Assembly (NCBI RefSeq): GCF_030271215.1
Contig: NZ_JASNGB010000035.1
Span: forward strand, 1 to 17,919
Direction: 5' to 3'
Length of the DNA: 17,919 nucleotides
Origin: Deinococcus rhizophilus
Lineage (GTDB): Bacteria > Deinococcota > Deinococci > Deinococcales > Deinococcaceae
Of the stretch, positions 12,558 to 17,919 are shown in pieces. Below the pieces are notes generated by a model. That model saw only the letters and a list, made by a program, of their open reading frames with translations. It was not told where the DNA came from and searched no databases. How positions within the stretch are numbered: position 1 is the stretch's first letter; the number at the start of each line of letters is the position of its first letter. The position numbers and the translations under genes were made by a program.

Positions 12558-13064
12558 TTGAAGGCGACTCCCCTGACCCTCCAGCACGCGCCGCTGCTGC
12601 ACACGCTGTACGCGGCGGCTCCCGGTTACTTTGCCCTGCTCGGCACCCGCGTGCCTACCCCCGCAGAGGTCACGCGCGACGTGGAAATCGCCCTGCTCGA
12701 CCCTCGCCGCCGCCTCGACCTGCTGCACGACGGCTCGGGCGAGTGCGTGGGCAGCCTGGATTACAAGCTCGACTACCCCGACCCCGGCGACCTCACCATC
12801 AACCTGCTGCTGATTCGCGAAGGCCGCCAGTCGCAGGGCTTGGGCGAGCAGGCCGTGCGTGACCTGGAAGGTCGGCTGCCCCCCGGCACGGCCCGCATCC
12901 TGGCGAGCGTGCTGGGCGACAACCCGCGCGGCGCCCGTTTCTGGGAGCGCCAGGGCTACACCTTCGCCCTCGACGCCCGCCCGGTGATGACGTGGTACGC
13001 CAAGACCCTGGCGACCCCCACCCCCCAGTCGGGCCGCCGGACGCTGAGCCTGGCGGGAGACTGA
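12558..13064 (+). CDS. GNAT-family N-acetyltransferase
   Basis: Acyl-CoA-dependent acetyltransferase of 168 aa. The acetyl-CoA loop reads REGRQSQGLGEQAVRDLE (R/Q-x-x-G-x-G type, about 87-104), preceded by the strand LTINLLLI and followed by NPRGARFWERQGYTF, the usual motif B region. The acceptor (amino acid, antibiotic, peptide or protein) is unknown. The start is TTG 12558-12560, with GGGAGG 8 nt upstream and a leader hairpin just before. There is no ATG or GTG early enough to include the first helix (TLQHAPLLHTLYAAAPGYF). It converges on the tRNA-Lys gene, with a shared hairpin between them. Confidence 0.86.
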   Translation: MKATPLTLQHAPLLHTLYAAAPGYFALLGTRVPTPAEVTRDVEIALLDPRRRLDLLHDGSGECVGSLDYKLDYPDPGDLTINLLLIREGRQSQGLGEQAVRDLEGRLPPGTARILASVLGDNPRGARFWERQGYTFALDARPVMTWYAKTLATPTPQSGRRTLSLAGD

Positions 13065-13105
13065 GCCGGGGAAGCTGCCTGGCGAAGCTGCCTGCCGGGG
13101 GCATG

Positions 13106-13131
13106 AAAAACCCCCACGCGTGGTGGGGGTT
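13106..13131 (-). terminator. Rho-independent terminator of tRNA-Lys
   Basis: On the minus strand, AACCCCCAC pairs with GTGGGGGTT (plus-strand arms 13109-13117 and 13123-13131, 5-nt loop) and runs into a T tract (TTTTTC). It lies just past the CCA end of the tRNA gene and may also stop transcripts of the converging GNAT gene. Confidence 0.82.
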
Positions 13132-13135
13132 CCGG

Positions 13136-13216
<81 letters not shown>

Positions 13217-13272
13217 AGTGCTGTTCCCCGCTTATGGCTCCAGCACGTGCTCGGGCCCCAGCGGCGAAGGGA

Positions 13273-13301
13273 AAGATATCACCGCGCCGGACACCTTGCA
13301 A
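13273..13301 (-). promoter_or_regulatory. Sigma-70-type promoter of tRNA-Lys
   Basis: On the minus strand, TTGCAA (13301-13296), a spacer of exactly 17 nt and TATCTT (13278-13273) form a good -35/-10 pair about 60 nt upstream of the mature tRNA 5' end. The leader would be removed by RNase P. Confidence 0.65.
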
Positions 13302-13321
13302 CCCTGGGGAGTGAACGATTG

Positions 13322-13867
13322 TCAGTCCGGCAGACTGGCCCAGAGTTTCCCGTTTCTGATTCCCGCGATGGCGCGGTCGCTCACCCCAAACTGCCGCGCC
13401 AGCTGGGTGGCCAGACCCCAGCGGGCCGGCTGTGCCCGGATGAACCGCACGTCGTCGGGCGAGAGCCTGGCGTGGGGGTTGATGGCCCCGGGGATACTCC
13501 GCCGGTTGCCGCGCCCACGCTCCTCCCGGTCCAGGGCATTGTCCCGGTGGGTGCCCAGATCGAGGTGCCCGAGGTTCACGCAGCGGGGATTGTCGCAGGT
13601 GTGACGCAGGATCAGGCCCTGCGGCGGCATTCCGTGGTGGGCCAGCAGCCAGGCCACGTGGGTCGCGGCGTAGCGGTGCTGCGCTCCGTGCCCGGCATGG
13701 GTGATGCTGATCATGCCGTAACCCGACGTGCTGCGCGCGCCCTGCCAGTCCCAGCACTCGTGCGGCAGCACGTCCGGGTCGACCTTGGCCCAGAAGCGGC
13801 GGCGCAGGCTGACCGGGTCCTGCACGTCGGCCAGTGTGCGCACGCGGGGAAGGCTGGTTTCTGGCAT
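13322..13867 (-). CDS. HNH endonuclease with C-terminal helix-turn-helix
   Basis: A 181-aa nuclease of the HNH type common in phages and as free-standing homing endonucleases. After RFWAKVD and CWDWQGARSTSGYG (near 25-51), the zinc/HNH core reads LRHTCDNPRCVNLGHLDLGTHRDN (87-110), with His89, Cys91, Cys96, Asn98, His101 and Asn110. A RGRGN linker and a HARLSPDDVRFIRAQ segment lead into a helix-turn-helix-like stretch (GLATQLARQFGVSDRAIAGI, about 151-170) for DNA contact. There is no strong Shine-Dalgarno before ATG 13865-13867, so the start is less sure than the family. It sits between tRNA-Lys and the unknown operon and may have come in alone as a mobile gene. Confidence 0.88.
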   Translation of the reverse strand: MPETSLPRVRTLADVQDPVSLRRRFWAKVDPDVLPHECWDWQGARSTSGYGMISITHAGHGAQHRYAATHVAWLLAHHGMPPQGLILRHTCDNPRCVNLGHLDLGTHRDNALDREERGRGNRRSIPGAINPHARLSPDDVRFIRAQPARWGLATQLARQFGVSDRAIAGIRNGKLWASLPD

Positions 13868-13904
13868 ATCCCATGGTCGCAGACTCCAGGCAGGCAGCTG
13901 TGAA

Positions 13905-14303
13905 TTAATCCGTCCGTGCCCGTCGTCCCCGGGGTTGCCCCCGGACCTGCTCCAGATGCAGCGCCAGCAGCACCCCCGCGAGGGCCGACGGAGGCAGGCC
14001 CATCCCGGCCCGCCAGAACAGTTCGCCTCTCCCTGACCTGCTGTGGACCTGGTGGGACGCGAGCCGCCGCCGGGCCTGGTCCGGCCAGAGTTCCGCGCAG
14101 CCGCTCAGCATGGTCCGGGCGGTGAACCACCCGCCGGGCAGCCCGGGAGGCGGCCGCCACACCTCCACACCATCTCCTGGCGTGACGCGCAGGGGGAGCA
14201 GCTCACGCGCCCAGCGCTCCACTCCGGCGAGAGCGGCCGGGGCCAGGGTGGAGGGGTCACGCTCCCGCAGGGCCCGCAGGAGCGCGATCTCAGGGCTGGA
14301 CAT
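13905..14303 (-). CDS. Unknown protein, third gene of the paralogue operon
   Basis: A 132-aa protein that I do not recognise. It has a helical N-terminus (SPEIALLRALRERDPSTLAPAALAGVERWARELLPL), a middle with WRPPPGLPGGWFTARTML, and a C-terminal hydrophobic helix (PPSALAGVLLALHLEQV) before a basic tail. ATG 14301-14303 was preferred over an upstream in-frame start because GGAGG lies 7 nt before it; the gene then overlaps the preceding gene by 14 nt. It shares the operon with the two paralogues but does not look like a third copy. The stop is TAA. Confidence 0.7.
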   Translation of the reverse strand: MSSPEIALLRALRERDPSTLAPAALAGVERWARELLPLRVTPGDGVEVWRPPPGLPGGWFTARTMLSGCAELWPDQARRRLASHQVHSRSGRGELFWRAGMGLPPSALAGVLLALHLEQVRGQPRGRRARTD

Positions 14304-14811
14304 GGCCGAGCCTCCGCGCACGCGCCAGGTAGACCTGCGCCAACGCTGAGGCCCCCGTGGCATCGGCCCGGTTGCTCCAGCTCAGCACCGCCACGCCCTC
14401 GGGGACTGGATACCCGCCCCACGGGTGCACCAGGTGGTCGTCGAGTGCGCTCAGCACCAGCCTGGGCAGCAGGCGGGCCGCAACCTCGAGGGTGTGCCGC
14501 GTTCGGAGCCATGCGGGCTCAGGCACACCCCTGGGGTTGACCCATTCCGGCCACACCAGCGCGGGCGGCATGGGCGCAAGCACCTGCACCGGACCCACAC
14601 CGCTCACGAGCGAGGGCAGACCTGCAGTGATGACAGGAACAAGCTGACCCCAGGGGAGCCGGGATTCTCTGAGCCATTCCGCTGCAACAAGCGCCCCCCG
14701 CACCGCTTCGAACTCGTGACCAGCTTCCGACATGACGCGCGCACGCACCGCGGGGAGCTCAGGCCCACGCACCTGCTGCGCCAGCCTCAGCACGTCGTCA
14801 CTGCGGGTCAT
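14290..14811 (-). CDS. Unknown protein, paralogue B of a tandem pair
   Basis: A 173-aa protein of no family known to me, clearly a paralogue of the product of the gene just upstream. Shared landmarks in the same order are: an MTR(S/T)DDV start; L-x-W-x-QL-x-PVIT followed by LP-x-LV and G-x-VQV (about 53-78); R-x-TLE-x-AA-x-LLPR; VLSWS with GA-x-x-LAQ-x-x-L; and R-x-LGH near the end. It is Leu/Val/Ala-rich but has no clear membrane segment and no catalytic motif. Its ATG overlaps the stop of the upstream paralogue by 4 nt (ATGA), and AGGTG lies 5' of it. The duplication with strong divergence suggests two subunits of one complex or separate binding roles. Confidence 0.75.
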   Translation of the reverse strand: MTRSDDVLRLAQQVRGPELPAVRARVMSEAGHEFEAVRGALVAAEWLRESRLPWGQLVPVITAGLPSLVSGVGPVQVLAPMPPALVWPEWVNPRGVPEPAWLRTRHTLEVAARLLPRLVLSALDDHLVHPWGGYPVPEGVAVLSWSNRADATGASALAQVYLARARRLGHVQP

Positions 14812-15344
14812 GCGACACCTGCGGGAGTCGTAGGAACCAGATCAACGGTGATGTGACCGAGTTCCAGCGCGCGCATCAGGAGCATCTGCGCGAGCGAGAT
14901 TGCGCCAAAGCTGGCACCACCCTGGGTGCTCCAACCCAGCACCGCGGTCGTTTGCGAGGGAGTTGGCTGAGCGGGAACCACCACCTCACCGTCGATCAGT
15001 TCGAACACCTCGCGCGGCAGGAGTCCGGCGGCGAGCTCGAGGGTGTCCCGGAACTGGTGCCAGCGGTCGCCGGTGGCACCTGAGGGCGGCGTCCACCTTG
15101 GCGCGTGCTGAACCGAAATCTGGGCCGGCGAGACCTGCACCGTCCCCAGCACCTGCACCAGCAGCGGCAGAGTTGGGGTGATGACTGGGCTGAGCTGATC
15201 CCAGGCGAGGCCGACCCTGTCCAACTGATGCGCCAGCAGCAGGACCGTGCGCAGCTCGGAAAGTTGCCTGTTGACTTCACGCAGCATGTGCACACGGTCT
15301 GACGGCAATCCCGACGGCTGCATCACGTCGTCTGTGCGGGTCAT
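14808..15344 (-). CDS. Unknown protein, paralogue A of a tandem pair (first gene of operon)
   Basis: A 178-aa protein of unknown function, first in an operon of three overlapping genes. The start MTRTDDV (ATG 15342-15344) was chosen because the neighbour starts MTRSDDV; an in-frame start 11 codons upstream lacks that match. The conserved core is shared with the downstream paralogue: LAWDQLSPVITPTLPLLVQV, RDTLELAAGLLPR, AVLGWSTQGGASFGAISLAQ and RALELGH. A variable loop between them differs in length and sequence. AGGT lies upstream at a fair distance for ribosome binding. No promoter could be fixed in the AT-richer DNA upstream. No enzyme signature, zinc motif or helix-turn-helix is evident. 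Confidence 0.75.
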   Translation of the reverse strand: MTRTDDVMQPSGLPSDRVHMLREVNRQLSELRTVLLLAHQLDRVGLAWDQLSPVITPTLPLLVQVLGTVQVSPAQISVQHAPRWTPPSGATGDRWHQFRDTLELAAGLLPREVFELIDGEVVVPAQPTPSQTTAVLGWSTQGGASFGAISLAQMLLMRALELGHITVDLVPTTPAGVA

Positions 15345-15700
15345 ATGGGACCTGCGCTGCGACGGGGGGAGCTGCACCTGTGCGTGTTTGCGGGGGGCTT
15401 ATGTTCCATGCCCTTGTTCTGGGATGGTGGCTCGTTTCTCCTGGTTCCGGTCTCGGTCCTGTGCAAAAGGGGGCCACTTTCTCCGAACGGAAACCGCGCA
15501 CACAATGCAGCGATCTACGCCGACAGCGCGGGTGAACGTGAGAGAAAGCGGCCGCAAAGAGGACCAGGACTCATCGCAATATGAAACTTTTTCATCGCGC
15601 CAGGAACCAGGCATTTCTGATGCAGATTCGTATGGAACCAGGCATCAAATCAGGCAATCTGCACAGGCGCTGATTGGTGGGGAGCTGCGCCTATTGCACG
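15345..15700. other. Gene-free, comparatively AT-rich region upstream of the paralogue operon
   Basis: No credible gene is seen on either strand. It holds the upstream region of the operon and several small repeats: GGAACCAGGCAT twice (15603-15614 and 15634-15645), an inverted repeat TGCAGATT/AATCTGCA (15621-15628 and 15656-15663), and a tight hairpin ATGAAA-CTT-TTTCAT (15581-15595). The base composition differs from the GC-rich genes around it. The clustering of repeats suggests protein-binding sites or an old insertion. Confidence 0.55.
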
Positions 15701-15868
15701 GCAGGCGCTGACCCTGACGTATTCGTGGACACGCGCAGAGGTTGCTCAAGTTGAAGGCGCTGGCTGACCCTGGTCAAGGCTTCTGCGCTGGCTGACCCTG
15801 ATCAAACTTGGGGCACGCATGGACCCTGATCAATCTTGGGCCACGGCGCACCCTCAACAAAAAGAAGA
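15701..15868. repeat. Array of about six degenerate 28-bp tandem direct repeats
   Basis: Units at 15701-15728, 15729-15756, 15757-15784, 15785-15812, 15813-15840 and, weakest, 15841-15868 fall in a strict 28-bp register. The shared core is CTGACCCTGATCAA, followed in the best units by xCTTGGG. Units three, four and five are the closest to each other. There are no spacers. The array lies between the end of the helicase gene and the upstream region of the paralogue operon; its last unit merges with the helicase terminator. Confidence 0.72.
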
Positions 15869-15890
15869 CCCGCTCGGGCCCGAGCGAGTC
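15855..15890 (-). terminator. Rho-independent terminator of the SNF2 helicase gene
   Basis: On the minus strand, GACTCGCTCG pairs with CGAGCGGGTC (one G-U pair, plus-strand arms 15881-15890 and 15867-15876, loop GGCC). It is followed by the T-rich tail TTCTTTTTGTTG. It lies 23 nt past the helicase stop codon. Confidence 0.85.
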
Positions 15891-15912
15891 TGCGGTGTGC
15901 GTGCGAGCTGGC

Positions 15913-17919
15913 CTACTCTGCGCGGTCCCCCATCAGGTAACCCGTGAGGAATGACGTGACCTGCAGGCGGTCCTCGTCCAGCGCGGTGCCGTCCGTGACT
16001 GCCGCAACCACGCCCCTCTTCTGCTCGCGCAGTCGGAATACCCCCTCGTCCATGGTCCCTTTCGCCGTGAGGTTGACCACCTGAACGTCCCGCGTCTGCC
16101 CGATGCGCCACAGCCGGTCCTGCGCCTGTTCCTCGTCACCTGGAGCCCAGGACTCCTCGGCGATCAGCATGTGGGCACACTCGGGACCTGCCCCCTGGAG
16201 TCTTTGCAGGCAGAGGGTATGGCCGGTTTTCCCGGCCTCCATCGCCAGCACCATAACCATGACCTCGCGGTGGTTGAACGCCCGCTTGGCCTCCTCGACG
16301 GCCCGCACCGTCATACCGCCCTGGATACGAACCGCACCCAGCGGACCACACAGCTGCTCGACGACCTCGCGGTGATGGGCGACGATCACGACCTGTTCGC
16401 CCTGATCCACGAGCGCCTGAGCGCGCGCGACTACCTGGGAAACCTTCGCGAGACCCAGCACCTGACGCACGTAGCCGATCTGCGGGAGGATGGTCTCGGT
16501 GCTTGCGCGGATCCGGCGCCCGAACTCCGAGGGCGTCAGCGTGACACCCTCTGCGGCGGCGCGGCGGGTGATCACGTCCGCGATGAAGGTCTGGAAGTCG
16601 CTCACCGCCCGGTCGTAGGCAACCTGCCCCGCGGCGTCCAGCGTCACGCCCTCGGGCGCACGGCCCGTGCTCAGGTCGAGGGCGGAGACCCCGTTGATGA
16701 TCTTGTTGCCCATCTGCCCAGAACGCACCAGATCGGCTTTCGTGCGGCGAATGTAGACGCCGCTGCTGTTCAGCCGCTCGTTCAGTTCCTGGGTGTTGCT
16801 GGCCCCGTCGTAGACCTTCTTCGTCTCGCCGTACCGTACGGTCTGCCAACGCGGGCCGCAGTAGCGCTCCAGGAAGGCGCCCGCGCCGCCGAACTGCCCC
16901 TCCGCGCCGAGCATCCTCAGCAGCGGCAGCAGCTCGACCGGACGGTTGACCACGGGAGTCCCGGTCAGCAGCAGCACCATCCCGCCCTGCCCGCGCACGG
17001 TGCCGCTGAGGGCCATCGCCGCTTCAGCCCTCGCGCTCCCCTTCCCGCTCTTCCCGTAGTGCGCCTCATCGACCACCAGGGCGTCCGGCTTCCAGGCACG
17101 CAGGTCGGCCGCCCGGTCACTCAGGACCGACCAGCCCAGCACCACCACGTCCACGTCCGCGGGGACGGGCGCGGAGCGGGTGCCCTCCATGATCCAGACG
17201 CGCCGGGTGCCGTCGGTATGTTGCTGAAACTCCCTGACCCAGTTGCCGGTGAGCGAGTTCGGGCAGACGACCACCGAGCGGCGGGCGCCCAGGTGCAGCA
17301 ACGCGGCGACGGAGGTCAGCGTTTTGCCCAGCCCCGGCGCGTCCGCGATCAGCAGCCGGCGCGTGATCTCGAGCATCCGCACAGGCGCGCTCTGGTGCGG
17401 CATGAGCGGCGTGGTGATGCCGGGAATGCACAGGGGGGTGAGGTCATCGCGGGCCGCCAGCGCCTCCGTGCGGGCGGCAGCGGCCTGCTCGGCGGCCTGG
17501 TCCGCGGCCGCGGCGGCCTCCTCGGCCCGTACGGTCAGGGCCACATCGACGCGGAGGCCGGCCTTCCGGGCGGCCGCGAGGGCACCGGGGAGGTCCCCGG
17601 CAGGCAGGTGCCAGCAGCGCGAGTCACCGTCCCACCGTGCGCCGGCGGCCTTCAGGACAGCGGCGGTGGGTGGATCGTAGGGGAACCGGAACTCCACGCG
17701 GCAGCCCTGCAGGGTCACCTGGGGAGTGCGGGCGGCAACCTCGGCGGCGGCGCGGGCCGCGGCCTCACGCTGGGCCGCTTGCTGGCGCTCGGCCTCGGCG
17801 ACCCCAGCCGCGAGTTCCGGGAGGCTGGCCCGCTCCGCAGGCGTCAGCAGCACAGGGACGCCGTGGGTTTCACAGAGCTCGAGCACTTCGCGGTGGGCCG
17901 TCACGCTGAACGTCTCGCG
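15913..17919 (-). CDS. SNF2-family helicase with HARP-like domain (5' end outside window)
   Basis: ATP-dependent DNA translocase; the frame is open to the right edge, so the true start lies outside. Numbering from the GTG at 17904: a Gln/Ala/Glu-rich helix (31-60); a HARP-like domain (about 62-124, FRFPYDPPTAAVLKAAGARWD) as in SMARCAL1-type annealing helicases; a second Ala-rich helix (125-152); then the SNF2 motor. Motor motifs are IADAPGLGKT (Lys194), VVDEAHYGKSG (278 on), LLTGTPVVNRP (312-322), IRRTKADLV and AQDRLWRIGQTRDVQVVNL (594-612). Such proteins act in fork remodelling or strand annealing, or in phage and plasmid replication; bacterial defence helicases also use this motor. No nuclease or methylase domain is visible. 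A strong terminator follows, so it is the last gene of its unit. Confidence 0.9.
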   Translation of the reverse strand, partial: RETFSVTAHREVLELCETHGVPVLLTPAERASLPELAAGVAEAERQQAAQREAAARAAAEVAARTPQVTLQGCRVEFRFPYDPPTAAVLKAAGARWDGDSRCWHLPAGDLPGALAAARKAGLRVDVALTVRAEEAAAAADQAAEQAAAARTEALAARDDLTPLCIPGITTPLMPHQSAPVRMLEITRRLLIADAPGLGKTLTSVAALLHLGARRSVVVCPNSLTGNWVREFQQHTDGTRRVWIMEGTRSAPVPADVDVVVLGWSVLSDRAADLRAWKPDALVVDEAHYGKSGKGSARAEAAMALSGTVRGQGGMVLLLTGTPVVNRPVELLPLLRMLGAEGQFGGAGAFLERYCGPRWQTVRYGETKKVYDGASNTQELNERLNSSGVYIRRTKADLVRSGQMGNKIINGVSALDLSTGRAPEGVTLDAAGQVAYDRAVSDFQTFIADVITRRAAAEGVTLTPSEFGRRIRASTETILPQIGYVRQVLGLAKVSQVVARAQALVDQGEQVVIVAHHREVVEQLCGPLGAVRIQGGMTVRAVEEAKRAFNHREVMVMVLAMEAGKTGHTLCLQRLQGAGPECAHMLIAEESWAPGDEEQAQDRLWRIGQTRDVQVVNLTAKGTMDEGVFRLREQKRGVVAAVTDGTALDEDRLQVTSFLTGYLMGDRAE

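Noticed and set aside
15247..15711. Plus-strand 154-aa frame
   Set aside because: Its first part is antisense to paralogue A, the rest is low-quality sequence in the gene-free region, and no ribosome site precedes the internal ATG at 15505.
15701..15868. CRISPR array
   Set aside because: The 28-bp units follow each other directly with no unique spacers, are degenerate, and no cas genes are present.

Overview
The window looks like a chromosomal segment of a Deinococcus species. This rests on the very high G+C content, the gene repertoire and, most tellingly, leaderless-type promoters in which a TANNNT -10 box sits about 6-7 nt before an ATG (clear for the EamA, Nudix and Dus genes). No species call is possible from sequence alone.

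Bases 1-13213 are mostly ordinary chromosome. In order they hold: the C-terminal part of a chromate transporter; a YkgJ-type Cys-cluster protein; histidinol-phosphate aminotransferase (hisC); a divergent TetR regulator coupled to a small unknown gene; a membrane-anchored SRPBCC protein and a disordered Asp/Asn/Thr-rich protein; an EamA exporter coupled to an ABC importer whose ATPase and permease are fused in one chain; a Nudix hydrolase coupled to an SDR oxidoreductase; an overlapping set of hemC, a 67-aa membrane protein and asparaginase; a dus-DinB pair; a GNAT; and tRNA-Lys(CTT). Seven gene pairs overlap by exactly 4 nt (ATGA, GTGA or TTGA).

Two families of short, non-coding, TA-flanked inverted-repeat elements lie here: a 140-bp repeat in two copies (605-744 and 8540-8679, 125/140 identical) and a 170-bp MITE-like element (8372-8541) that shares its right TA with the second copy. 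Wherever the 140-bp repeat abuts a gene (three of three ends), the gene's TAG stop is made of the flanking TA plus the first G of the element end.

Bases 13214-17919 look like an accessory region. They hold an HNH endonuclease, a three-gene overlapping operon of unrecognised proteins (two are clear paralogues of each other), a gene-free stretch with a 28-bp tandem repeat array, and a HARP-like/SNF2 helicase that runs off the right edge. No integrase, transposase or restriction partner is visible, so whether these genes form one system is inference. They are the best candidate here for something undescribed.
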